Of a stretch of 64,000 bases of DNA, positions 18,694 through 26,688 are shown piece after piece. The DNA comes from Herbaspirillum aquaticum. GTDB taxonomy: Bacteria > Pseudomonadota > Gammaproteobacteria > Burkholderiales > Burkholderiaceae_D. Within the stretch, counting starts at the first letter, position 1; each line of letters opens with the position of its first letter. The notes beneath the pieces were generated by a model that searched no databases, was not told where the DNA came from, and was given only the letters and a program-made list of their open reading frames with translations. The DNA lies in NCBI RefSeq assembly GCF_002213425.1, contig NZ_NJGV01000025.1, positions 42,487 through 106,486 on the forward strand, given 5' to 3'. A program made the position numbers and the translations under genes.

Positions 18694-18758
18694 ATATCCA
18701 CATTTTTTGGGAGCAAGCCTGTGGAAAAGCGCTGGGTAAGCAGACCAAGTCTTTGATT
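18694..18758. repeat. Array module 6
   Basis: ATATCCACA at 18694-18702, TGTGGAAAA at 18720-18728, IHF match CAAGTCTTTGATT at 18746-18758. This module diverges most in the second spacer. Confidence 0.75.
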
Positions 18759-19359
18759 GCAAAGGGAAATCACTGCCAGGGCAGCAGATGGGCAAGCAGG
18801 GGAAAAGACAGGGAAGGTACAGAGCGAAGAAAGCGATGGGCAGGCCCCGGTGACGGAGCCTGCCCTGAAGGGAGGGACGCACCCCGCGCCGCGCACCGGC
18901 AAGCTTGCGCCTGACGGGAAGGGAGGACCGCGGCTTCCATCACGTGTGCGACCTGCCGGGTTACGACGCCACTGTCCGGCCTGGGCGTGAAGCATGAAGC
19001 GAGGAGAACTGGCTGCCCGGGAAAAAAGGCCTGCGACGCGCTCGCATCGCAGGCAACAACATCTGCACCGAGTCAGAGGAGACAGGCGCAAGTCTAGTGG
19101 CAGCGTATGACCGCGCCATGACAGTGCACTGGCATATGAAGGAAAAAGCGGGAGAGGAGGCTGAAGGGGAAAAGTGATACTGAAAATGTCATGAAGCCGT
19201 CATAACGGCGCACTATAGTGTGAACCTTAGTGCGGTACATGCAACCGATATGCATGATCGCATGGTGTGTTGGACATCTGTCCAGCACACCCTCCTCTCG
19301 GAGGCGTTCGCCTCCATGACATTCCCGGAATAAATTGCTGAAGAAAAACGACGAACGTC
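18759..19359. other. Non-coding stretch with two hairpins near the DUF2026 3' end
   Basis: No gene seen. A 12-bp stem (around ggtgtgttggac / gtccagcacacc, one wobble) at 19264-19292 and a 6-bp stem (ggaggc / gcctcc, loop gttc) at 19300-19315 follow the stop of the minus-strand DUF2026 gene and may end its transcript, although no T-tract follows. Confidence 0.4.
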
Positions 19360-20028
19360 TTACCAGACGCCTTCGATGGCCGTGGCCTGCAGCTTGATGC
19401 GCGAGACTTCGCCATCGGCGCCTTGCAGGGCCAGGTCGTCCGGCATCGCCTTGGGCGGCTTGCGGAACCATTCCAGGCACAATTGCGACAGGTTGGTCAG
19501 CGCCTTCTTGGCCATGAACTGCTGCAGCAGCTCGCGCGTCAGTTCCAGGTTGGAGGCAAGGTAGAAGTCTCCTGGCTTGGCCAGCGCCTGCACATCCGCG
19601 CTCATGCGCTGCAGGTCCTTCTGGAACATCTGGCGCGGCACCGGCAAGGGGTGGCCAGCCGAGACCAGCAGCTCCTGGAACAGCGGCGCCATGAAATCGA
19701 GCGCATAGCCGTCGCACTGCACCCAGGCGTGGAAGGCATCCTGGTGGCTGGTCACGCTCTGGCCGTCATCCCCCAGCGAACCGAAGGACAGTGCGCCACC
19801 GCCATCTTCGCGAATCAGGTAGAACGCCGCACCGGCGACGGGGAAGGCATTGCGCTTGTAGAACTTCTTGAGGATCTGGGCGGCGGTGACGGAAAAGAAG
19901 AAACTGGCGGCCGGAATGTCCGCTTCCACGCTGTGCAGCACGGAATGGATGACGCGGAAGATGCGTTGGTAATCGGCCAGGGGAATCAATGGGCGCAGGT
20001 TCTGCGCGGAGGAATGTGAGCTTTGCAT
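19360..20028 (-). CDS. DUF2026 family protein
   Basis: 222-residue cytoplasmic protein. The run RIFRVIHSVLHSVEADIPAASFFFSVTAAQILKKFY, then FYLIREDGGGALSFG, then FHAWVQCDGYALDFMAPLFQE fits the DUF2026 family as I recall it. The pattern of a buried Cys/His pair (HAWVQCDGYALD) and a helical bundle is reminiscent of papain-like or transglutaminase-like folds, where a W-V-x-x-x-G-x-x-x-D arrangement is common, but catalytic residues cannot be assigned. The ATG at 20028 starts MQSSHSSAQNLRP; the longer frame to 20178 adds a stretch without family character. No operon partner. Confidence 0.7.
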   Translation of the reverse strand: MQSSHSSAQNLRPLIPLADYQRIFRVIHSVLHSVEADIPAASFFFSVTAAQILKKFYKRNAFPVAGAAFYLIREDGGGALSFGSLGDDGQSVTSHQDAFHAWVQCDGYALDFMAPLFQELLVSAGHPLPVPRQMFQKDLQRMSADVQALAKPGDFYLASNLELTRELLQQFMAKKALTNLSQLCLEWFRKPPKAMPDDLALQGADGEVSRIKLQATAIEGVW

Positions 20029-20182
20029 GGGCGCTATTTTCGCATGGAAAAGAACGGGCAAGCCGCTAGGCCGCTTCACGGGATTGCCGGACTGCACACA
20101 CCCGTTGCGTGACGCGCTTTGGAACAAAAGCGGCATCACGACTTGCCGTTCCACCCTCAAGACATGTTTGCTGCGCAAAACT

Positions 20183-20440
20183 CTACTGCTACTGCTACTG
20201 CTACTACTTCTACCGCTACTTCAACTGCTGCTACGCACTGCAACTGCAACTACGACTGCAAATCAATTGCAAAACGAAACGACATTGGCTCACTGCTGTA
20301 CTACGTACTAAGTACTACTGACTGCTCACTGCTACTGCGGATACTTGCTGTTGTTGCAGGCACTACCCCTAATGCCACGCAACGGTACTACCTTTGCTGC
20401 TTCACTCCCCCTCACTTCACTTCCCCTCACTTCCCCTACG
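20183..20440. repeat. Low-complexity CTACTG and CTCACTTCCCC tracts
   Basis: Within the 445-bp gap 20029-20473. A (CTACTG)n-type trinucleotide tract lies at 20183-20208 and decays into similar CTA/CTG-rich sequence to about 20340; a pyrimidine-rich block of imperfect CTCACTTCCCC repeats lies at about 20405-20440. No coding gene is supported on either strand. Confidence 0.7.
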
Positions 20441-20473
20441 ATCCCTCGCCCCCAGGCACGTCTCCCCTGGTAT

Positions 20474-20785
20474 TCAATCCGGCTTCTTCGGCTCCTGCAT
20501 GAAGCAGGTGCAATCGACATCGTGATACTGTGCACAGTGCTGCAACGACGGCCGGGTCAGGCCATTGTTGAACAGGGAACGCTCCTGGGCATCCACCGCC
20601 ACGTAGCGCAAGGCCGAAGCCATGACCTGCTGGTCGCGCTGGCCGACATCCTCCAGCGACACTTCCAGGCTGCCCCACTCCTTGTCGGTCTTGATGAAGA
20701 GATACATCAGCACGGTGCAGAAGACCAGGTAACTGATGAACATCAGGGTGATTTCACCCGGTACGGATTCGGTAACGAAATGCAT
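20474..20785 (-). CDS. Hypothetical small membrane protein (103 residues)
   Basis: Not recognised. One strong N-terminal membrane helix (EITLMFISYLVFCTVLMYLFI, about 11-31) is followed by a soluble region (KTDKEWGSLEVSLEDVGQRDQQVMASALRYVAVDAQERSLFNNGLTRP). The C-terminus has a histidine/cysteine cluster (HCAQYHDVDCTCF) that could bind metal. The start at 20785 (MHFVTESVPG) has GGAG at suitable spacing; the ATG at 20803 does not. It stands alone, flanked by low-complexity DNA and by about 270 bp of apparently empty sequence before the terminator at 21057. Confidence 0.6.
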   Translation of the reverse strand: MHFVTESVPGEITLMFISYLVFCTVLMYLFIKTDKEWGSLEVSLEDVGQRDQQVMASALRYVAVDAQERSLFNNGLTRPSLQHCAQYHDVDCTCFMQEPKKPD

Positions 20786-21056
20786 GGCTGGCTCCAAAAG
20801 CAAGATACTTGGTCAAGGTCTTGCGTGCCAGTCGTGACCCCGCTGTATGGTCGGGGGTCCGGAGCACAGACCGTGTTTCATTGGTTCCCATGGTAGTGGC
20901 CCGACGTGATCGCGAACATCGGGGAATTCCTGACCCGGCAACGTCACTTGCCAGCTCGACAGCAGCCTGGGCTCGGGCTTTGCGGCGCATCAAGCTCTGC
21001 CATGCGCCGTGAAAGTTACGTGAATTTCAAGCCCGCATGCTGCAGGGAAACAGCCG

Positions 21057-21090
21057 AAAAAAAACCCGCCAGGCTTGCGCGTGGCGGGTT
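21057..21090 (-). terminator. Rho-independent terminator of the peptide-transport operon
   Basis: On the minus strand a 9-bp perfect stem (aacccgcca / tggcgggtt) is followed by eight Ts. It lies about 130 bp beyond the stop of the last hydrolase gene. Confidence 0.85.
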
Positions 21091-21220
21091 CAGGCTCGAA
21101 TTGTCCAAGTCCAAGGACGTCTGAGGAGACGCCCTCAATGTACCGGGCCATGCACCTGCTGAAAACGAAGCATTCGTCATGCGCTTATGCTCGTGGCGCA
21201 TAAGCCGCACGCTGCCGCTC

Positions 21221-22420
21221 TCAGCCGGCCTTGACGGGCAGCCAGCGCTCCACCAGCCGGGTCCAGAAGGCGGCGCCCACGGGGATGTTGGCATCATTGA
21301 AATCGTAGCCCGCGTTGTGCAGCATCGGCTGGCCCTGCCCGTTGCCTACGCGCAAGAAGCAGCCGGGACGCTGTTGCAGGAAGTAGGCAAAATCCTCGCT
21401 GCCGGCGATGGGACCGAAGGGCGCGATCACCTTCTCCGCCCCCACCAGTTCTTCGGCCACGCTGCGGGCGAATTCGGTCTCTGCGTCGCTGTTGACCAGC
21501 ACCGGATAGCCGCGCAGGTACTCGATATCGGCCCGCGCACCGTAGCTCTCGGCATGCAGCGCCACCAGCGCGCGGATGCGTTCTTCCAGCAATGCGCGCA
21601 CCTCGGGCTTGAAGGAGCGCACGCTCAGCTCCAGCGTGGCAAATTCCGGAATCACGTTGGACGCCTTGCCCGCATGCAGGCTGCCGACGGTGACTACCGC
21701 CGTTTCCATCGGATCGACATTGCGCGAGACCACCGTCTGCAAGGCCATCACCAGGCTGGCCGCGGCCACCACCGGATCGACCGACAGGTGCGGACGCGCT
21801 GCATGGCTGCCGCGCCCGGTGAGGCGGATCTTGACGGTATCGCAGGCCGCCATGAAGGGGCCGCTGCGGAACATGAAGGTGCCCGCTTCCACGCCCGGAT
21901 GATTGTGGATGCCGAAGACGGCATCGCAGGGAAAGCGTTCGAACAGCCCATCGGCCAGCATCTTCTGCGCGCCGCTGTCGAAGCCGGCTTCTTCGGCCGG
22001 CTGGAAAATCAGGTGCAGCGTGCCATCGAAGCGGCGCGTGCGCGCCAGGTGCTTGGCCGCGCCCAGCAGCATGGCGGTGTGGCCATCATGGCCGCAGGCG
22101 TGCATGGCGCCGGGCTTGACGCTGGCCCACTCCAGGCCGGTTTCTTCGTGGATGGGCAAGGCATCCATGTCGGCGCGCAGGCCGATGCTGCGAGTGCTGC
22201 TACCCGACTTGAGGGTGGCGACCAGGCCATTGCCGCCGATGTGGCGGGTGACGGCATAGCCCCACTCCTGCAGGCGCGAGGCCACCAGGGCGGCGGTATC
22301 GACCTCCTCGAAGGACAGTTCGGGATGCTGGTGCAGGTGGCGGCGGATGCCGGTGATTTCGTCATGGATATCGTGCAGGTCGGCGACCTCGCACAGGGCG
22401 TGTTCGTGGCGGTGATTCAT
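21221..22420 (-). CDS. M20 family amidohydrolase (HipO-like)
   Basis: 399-residue metal-dependent amidohydrolase of the M20D (hippurate hydrolase/IAA-amino acid hydrolase) group, which cleaves N-acyl amino acids. Landmarks: IRRHLHQHPELSFEE, GLRADMDALPI, MHACGHDGHTAMLLGAA with metal ligands His/Asp, IFQPAEEAGFDSGAQKM with the catalytic Glu, GIHNHPG, and near the end PIAGSEDFAYFLQQRPG. The start at 22420 overlaps the upstream hydrolase stop (ATGA), so both are co-translated. Last gene of a seven-gene operon headed by a peptide-binding protein; it probably processes the imported substrate. Confidence 0.9.
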   Translation of the reverse strand: MNHRHEHALCEVADLHDIHDEITGIRRHLHQHPELSFEEVDTAALVASRLQEWGYAVTRHIGGNGLVATLKSGSSTRSIGLRADMDALPIHEETGLEWASVKPGAMHACGHDGHTAMLLGAAKHLARTRRFDGTLHLIFQPAEEAGFDSGAQKMLADGLFERFPCDAVFGIHNHPGVEAGTFMFRSGPFMAACDTVKIRLTGRGSHAARPHLSVDPVVAAASLVMALQTVVSRNVDPMETAVVTVGSLHAGKASNVIPEFATLELSVRSFKPEVRALLEERIRALVALHAESYGARADIEYLRGYPVLVNSDAETEFARSVAEELVGAEKVIAPFGPIAGSEDFAYFLQQRPGCFLRVGNGQGQPMLHNAGYDFNDANIPVGAAFWTRLVERWLPVKAG

Positions 22421-23838
22421 TGATTCTCCGTGGGGGATGGGCGTCGCGCCAGCACATCGCGGCCCTGCTCGGCCAGGTCCCAGAACAGGCCCGCCATCAG
22501 CTGCAGCGACTCGCGCGACACGCTGGCCAGTATATGCTCGTTGGGCGCATGCTGTGAGCAGGCCGGATAGGAGTGCGGCACCCACAGCGTGGGCAGGCCC
22601 AGGGTCTCGGAGAAGACATCGTTGGGCAGCGAGCCACCCAGGTTGGGCAGCAAGGTCGGTGTCTTGCCGGTACTCTCCTGCAGCGATGCCAGGCCCCAGC
22701 GCACCCATTCGTCATCCGGATCGAGCCGGGTTGCGGAGAACTGCACACCCGACAGCGTCACCTGCACATCGTCGTATCCATGTTCGTCCAGATGGGCGCG
22801 GATGTGTTCGATGAAATGCGCGTCATCGCTGCCCACCACGAAGCGGATCTGGCAATGCGCGGTGGCACGTCCGGGAATGGCATTGACGGGCGCTTCCGGA
22901 TTGCCGGTCTTGAAGGCCAGCACTTCCAGCGTATTCCAGCCGAAGACGCGCTCGGCCGGTGTGAGGTCGGGCTCGCCCCAATCCGCATCGATCTCGGGAT
23001 CGGTAGGGCCGCCACCCAGCTTGACGTTGGCCAGGGCCTTGCGCACGCTGTTGGGCAGGCTCTCCGGCAGCAGCGCCGGCACGCGGATGGCACCGCGTTC
23101 ATCGACCAGGCAGGCGATCGCATTGGCCAGGCGCACGCCGGGATTGCGCAGCAGGCCGCCCCAGTTGCCGGAGTGATGGCCGCCGTCGCGCAGGTGGCAG
23201 GTCAGATCAAAATTGCAGCCGCCGCGCGAGCCCAGGAACATGGTTGGCGTGGGGGCATTCACGCGCGGGCCGTCGGAGGCGATGAAGAGATCGGCCTTCA
23301 GGCGCTGGGCATACTGGCGGCAGACTTCGTTCAAGCCGGGTGAACCGGTTTCTTCGCCCATTTCCAGGATCAGCTTGACGTTGTAGCCGAGCTTGCCGCC
23401 GCGCACCTTCATGACTTCTTCCAGCGCGGCCAGGTTGATGGTGTGCTGGGCCTTGTTGTCGGCGATGCCGCGTCCGTACCAGCGTTCGCCCTCGACCACG
23501 ATCTCCCACGGCGAGAGGCCGGCGCGCCATTGGTTGTCATAGCCGCGCACCACGTCGCCATGACCGTAGGTGAGCAAGGTGAAGGCGGCCCCCTCTTCGA
23601 TGCGCTCGGCGATCAGGAAAGGGCTGCCGCCCGGCAGCGGGTTGTCGATCACTTCGCAGTCAAAGCCCAGCGAGACCAGGTAGGGCGTGATCTCCTGGTG
23701 CAAGTAGTCGTAGAGGATGGGCAGGCTGGCCGCTTCCTGGCTTTCGGTACGGATGGCCACGCGGCGCTTCAGGGTTTCCATGAAACGGCCGTCGTCGAAG
23801 TAAGCCTGTACGCCGGCGATGGCTTGTGCTCTGCTCAT
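22417..23838 (-). CDS. M20 family metallopeptidase (dipeptidase-like)
   Basis: 473-residue M20 peptidase. Metal-site motifs: LTYGHGDVV, WYGRGIADNKAQHTIN, LILEMGEETGSPGL with catalytic Glu, and a lid (dimerisation) domain in the middle (HLRDGGHHSGNWGGLLRNP). The ending DVFSETLGLPTLWVPHSYPACSQHAPNEH carries the last metal-ligand His. Similar in layout to carboxypeptidase G2-, DapE- and carnosinase-type enzymes. It lies between the ABC ATPase genes and the HipO-like gene, overlapping the latter by 4 bp. The combination with a peptide importer points to uptake of a dipeptide or N-acylated amino acid that both hydrolases act on; the substrate is not evident. Confidence 0.85.
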   Translation of the reverse strand: MSRAQAIAGVQAYFDDGRFMETLKRRVAIRTESQEAASLPILYDYLHQEITPYLVSLGFDCEVIDNPLPGGSPFLIAERIEEGAAFTLLTYGHGDVVRGYDNQWRAGLSPWEIVVEGERWYGRGIADNKAQHTINLAALEEVMKVRGGKLGYNVKLILEMGEETGSPGLNEVCRQYAQRLKADLFIASDGPRVNAPTPTMFLGSRGGCNFDLTCHLRDGGHHSGNWGGLLRNPGVRLANAIACLVDERGAIRVPALLPESLPNSVRKALANVKLGGGPTDPEIDADWGEPDLTPAERVFGWNTLEVLAFKTGNPEAPVNAIPGRATAHCQIRFVVGSDDAHFIEHIRAHLDEHGYDDVQVTLSGVQFSATRLDPDDEWVRWGLASLQESTGKTPTLLPNLGGSLPNDVFSETLGLPTLWVPHSYPACSQHAPNEHILASVSRESLQLMAGLFWDLAEQGRDVLARRPSPTENQ

Positions 23839-23877
23839 GCTGCTGCTCCTTGGTCTTTTTCAGTTTGGTTCATGTGG

Positions 23878-24723
23878 TCAGGCGGCTGCCGCCAGCGCCG
23901 GAATGCCCAGGCCCGGATCGGGCGTCAGCGCCGAGGCCAGCAGCATGCGGGTATACGGATGCTGGGGATCGCTGAAGAGTTGTTCACGCGAGGCCAATTC
24001 CACGATGCTGCCCTTGTTCATCACGGCCACCCGGTCCACCAGGTGCTCCACCACGCCCAGGTCGTGGCTGATGAAGAGATAGGTCAGCCCGAACTCGGCC
24101 TTCAGGTCCAGCAGCAGGTTGAGGATCTGCGCCTGCACCGACACATCCAGGGCCGAGGTCGGTTCATCGCAGATGAGGATGTCGGGCCGCAGGATCAGTG
24201 CCCGGGCAATCGCCACCCGCTGGCGCTGGCCGCCGGAGAGCTGGTTGGGATACTGCGTGTGGGTGCGTTCCGGCATGCCCACCAGATCGAGGATCTGGCG
24301 CACCTGGCGAGTGCGCTCGGCAGCGTTGCCGATGCCATGCAGCTTCAGCGGCAGGCCGACGATCTCGCCGACGGTCTTGCGCGGATTGAGCGAGGAATAC
24401 GGATCCTGGAAGATCGGCTGGATGTGCCGTGCATGCGCACGGCGCTCGGTCGGATCGACCTCCTGGCCGTTGATGAGCACGTTGCCCGAGGTCGGTGCCA
24501 GCAGGCCCAGCAGCATCTTGGCCAGGGTACTCTTGCCGCAGCCGGACTCGCCGACCAGCCCCAGGGTCTCGCCGCGATACAGACGCAGCGACACGTCATC
24601 GACCGCCTTGAGTTGACCCGGTGCCTGGAACAGTCCGCGCTTGAGCGGATACACCTTCGACAAGGCGCACAGCTCGAGCGCAATGTCGTCCAGCGGTGGC
24701 CGTGGTGTCAAGGACGTGTTCAT
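23878..24723 (-). CDS. Peptide/nickel-type ABC transporter ATPase (DppF-like)
   Basis: 281-residue ATPase; Walker [11 protein letters not shown]-loop PIFQDPYSSLNPRKT, signature LSGGQRQR, Walker B LILRPDILICDEPTSALD. The PIFQDPYSSLNPRKTVGEI pattern is characteristic of DppF/OppF. Its start overlaps the stop of the DppD-like gene by 4 bp. The two ATPases form the motor of the importer. Its C-terminal region is short, ending in LASALTPDPGLGIPALAAA, without the iron-sulfur cysteines seen in some OppF proteins. Confidence 0.9.
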   Translation of the reverse strand: MNTSLTPRPPLDDIALELCALSKVYPLKRGLFQAPGQLKAVDDVSLRLYRGETLGLVGESGCGKSTLAKMLLGLLAPTSGNVLINGQEVDPTERRAHARHIQPIFQDPYSSLNPRKTVGEIVGLPLKLHGIGNAAERTRQVRQILDLVGMPERTHTQYPNQLSGGQRQRVAIARALILRPDILICDEPTSALDVSVQAQILNLLLDLKAEFGLTYLFISHDLGVVEHLVDRVAVMNKGSIVELASREQLFSDPQHPYTRMLLASALTPDPGLGIPALAAAA

Positions 24724-25724
24724 GCTGCCACCTCCATCGCCGCCAACGGCACATCGAGCTTGAAACAGCGCGCCTCATGCGGCAAGCCCGGACTGCCCTG
24801 CTGCACCATGGGCGGATCCTGCTCACAAGCACTGTCGGCCAGGGTGCAGCGATTGCGGAAGGCGCAGCCGCTGACCTGCCCCACCAGGCTGGGTACCACG
24901 CCCGGAATGGCTTGCAGCCGGCTGCCCGGCAAGGTCTTGCCGCGCACGGGGATGCAATTGAGCAAACCACGTGTATAGGGATGGCGCGGCTGCGCGAAGA
25001 GTTGCGCCACGCCGCTGGTCTCCACCACCTGCCCCGCATACATCACGGCCACGCGATCGGCGATGCGCGAGACCACGCCCAGGTCATGGGTGATGAAGAT
25101 GACGGCCGTGCCGAACTCCTGCTGCAGTTCGCGGATCATGCGCAGGATCTGCGCCTGGATGGTCACGTCCAGCGCGGTGGTGGGTTCGTCGGCGATGATC
25201 AGGTCCGGGCTGCACATGAGCGACATGGCGATCATCACGCGCTGGCGCAGGCCGCCGGAGAGCTGGTGCGGATACTGGCGCAGGCGGTCTTCGGCGTTGC
25301 TGATGCCGGTCCGGTGCAGCAGGTAGAGCGCACGTTCGCGCGCCTCGCCGCGCGTCACGCCCGGCTGCTGCAGCATCGCCTCGCAGAGCTGGTTGCCCAG
25401 CGTATAGGCGGGGTTCAGCGACGTCATCGGCTCCTGGAAAATCATCGACATGCGCTTGCCGCGCAGCTGCATGCGCTGCCGTTCGCTCATGGTGTTGAGA
25501 TCGGCGCCATCGAAGAGGATGTGGTCGGCACTGCATTGCGCCTTGCGCGGCAGCAGGCCCATCAGGGCCAGCGAGGTCATGGACTTGCCGCAGCCGGACT
25601 CGCCGACCAGGCACAGCATCTCTCCCTTGCGCACCTGGAAATCGATGCCGCGCACGGCGTGCAGCATGCCGTTTTCGGTGGGCAGGTCCACCTTCAGGTT
25701 CTTCACGTCCAGCAATATGCTCAT
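24720..25724 (-). CDS. Peptide/nickel-type ABC transporter ATPase (DppD-like)
   Basis: 334-residue ATPase. Walker [30 protein letters not shown], signature LSGGLRQR, Walker [13 protein letters not shown]. The C-terminal oligopeptide-binding ATPase extension has the four-cysteine pattern [19 protein letters not shown], typical of DppD/OppD proteins. Q-loop and [14 protein letters not shown] match DppD. The gene is followed by the DppF-like gene with a 4-bp overlap. Confidence 0.92.
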   Translation of the reverse strand: MSILLDVKNLKVDLPTENGMLHAVRGIDFQVRKGEMLCLVGESGCGKSMTSLALMGLLPRKAQCSADHILFDGADLNTMSERQRMQLRGKRMSMIFQEPMTSLNPAYTLGNQLCEAMLQQPGVTRGEARERALYLLHRTGISNAEDRLRQYPHQLSGGLRQRVMIAMSLMCSPDLIIADEPTTALDVTIQAQILRMIRELQQEFGTAVIFITHDLGVVSRIADRVAVMYAGQVVETSGVAQLFAQPRHPYTRGLLNCIPVRGKTLPGSRLQAIPGVVPSLVGQVSGCAFRNRCTLADSACEQDPPMVQQGSPGLPHEARCFKLDVPLAAMEVAA

Positions 25725-25750
25725 GGTGTGCTCCTTGCGTGAACCCTAAG

Positions 25751-26671
25751 TTAGTTGCGGCCGTCGGGCGCGTTGACATCGCGCAGGCCATCGCCGACCA
25801 GGTTGATCGCCAGCACCAGCAGCGCTAGCGCCACACCCGGGATGACGATCACCCAGGGCTTGAAGAACATGTAGGTCTTGCCCTCGGCCACCATCAGTCC
25901 CCACGACGGCGTGGGCGGCTGCACGCCCAGCCCGAGGAAGGACAGCGTGGCCTCCAGCAGGATGGCATGGGCCATTTCGAGGGTGGCCACCACGATCAGC
26001 GCCCCCATGATGTTGGGAAGGATCTCGCGCAGCAGGATGTAGGGAGTCGATGCCCCGATGGCCTTGGCGGCCGCGATGAATTCGGCATCGCGCAACTGCT
26101 GCGTGGCAGAGCGCGTGACCACCGCAAAGCGGTCCCACAGCAACAGCCCCAGCAGCACGATCACCACGTTCAGCGAGCCACCGACCAGCGAGGCCATCGC
26201 CAGCGCCACCAGCACCACCGGCATGGCCAGCCGCGTAGTGATGAGATAGCTGATGACGGCATCGGTGCGCCCGCCGAAATAACCGGCCAGCACGCCCAGC
26301 GTGGTGCCGATCAGGCCCGAGATGAGCGCGGCGGCAATACCGATGGTCAGCGAGACGCGCGCACCGAAGATCAGGCGCGAGAGATAGTCACGGCCCAGCT
26401 TGTCGGTACCGAGGATATGCTCCCAGCTGCCCTGGGCCTGCCACACTGGCGGGATCAGGCGGGCCGTGACGTCCTGCTCGAAGGGATCATGCGGTGCCAG
26501 CAGCGGTGCGAAGATCGCCGCCAGCACGATGATGGCCAGGAACAGTGCGCCCAGCACCAGGCCGCGATGGCCCAGCAGGCGGCGCAGCTTGCGGCGCCAT
26601 GCCGGCAGCGGTGGCAAGGCCGCACTCAGCATGGCGGGGGGAGGCAAAGTGGATGATGAGGTTGCGCTCAT
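25751..26671 (-). CDS. Peptide-type ABC transporter permease (DppC-like)
   Basis: 306-residue inner-membrane permease with six helices. The N-terminal helix (LVLGALFLAIIVLAAIFAPLLAPHDPFEQD) is followed by the DppC hallmark GTDKLGRDYLSRLIFGARVSL, and the EAA loop is EFIAAAKAIGASTPYILLREILPN. The ATG at 26671 has GGAG 5 nt upstream; an in-frame TTG five codons earlier is less likely. It starts 17 bp after the DppB-like stop. Confidence 0.92.
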   Translation of the reverse strand: MSATSSSTLPPPAMLSAALPPLPAWRRKLRRLLGHRGLVLGALFLAIIVLAAIFAPLLAPHDPFEQDVTARLIPPVWQAQGSWEHILGTDKLGRDYLSRLIFGARVSLTIGIAAALISGLIGTTLGVLAGYFGGRTDAVISYLITTRLAMPVVLVALAMASLVGGSLNVVIVLLGLLLWDRFAVVTRSATQQLRDAEFIAAAKAIGASTPYILLREILPNIMGALIVVATLEMAHAILLEATLSFLGLGVQPPTPSWGLMVAEGKTYMFFKPWVIVIPGVALALLVLAINLVGDGLRDVNAPDGRN

Positions 26672-26688
26672 GTCGTCTCCAGACAAGA

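Larger units (their letters stand above)
17907..18758. repeat. Array of six 65-bp DnaA-box / inverted DnaA-box / IHF-site modules (datA-like locus)
   Basis: No gene explains this stretch. Six copies of a 65-bp element start at 17907, 18070, 18220, 18403, 18564 and 18694, separated by dissimilar spacers of 65-118 bp. Each has identical internal geometry: a 9-mer close to the DnaA box TTATNCACA, a 17-bp spacer (core gggagcaagc), an inverted DnaA-box-like 9-mer (TGTGGAnAA), a 17-bp spacer, and a 13-bp match on the minus strand to the IHF consensus WATCAANNNNTTR. All six IHF matches are exact. E. coli datA combines DnaA boxes with an IHF site to promote DnaA-ATP hydrolysis; a similar role is inferred here. 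No dnaA, dnaN or rpmH lies in the window, so an oriC is less likely. Confidence 0.75.

Noticed and set aside
17807..18748. Overlapping open frames across the 17.9-18.8 kb region, with repeated LAPKKCGY-like peptides on the minus strand
   Set aside because: Repeated peptides are translations of the DnaA/IHF modules. Frames are broken between modules and lack ribosome-binding sites and family character.
17907..18758. CRISPR array
   Set aside because: Repeats are 65 bp, spacers vary from 65 to 118 bp, the repeats contain structured protein-binding motifs, and no cas genes are present.
17907..18758. Chromosomal origin oriC
   Set aside because: No dnaA, dnaN, rpmH or gidA nearby and no clear AT-rich unwinding region next to the boxes; a titration locus fits better.
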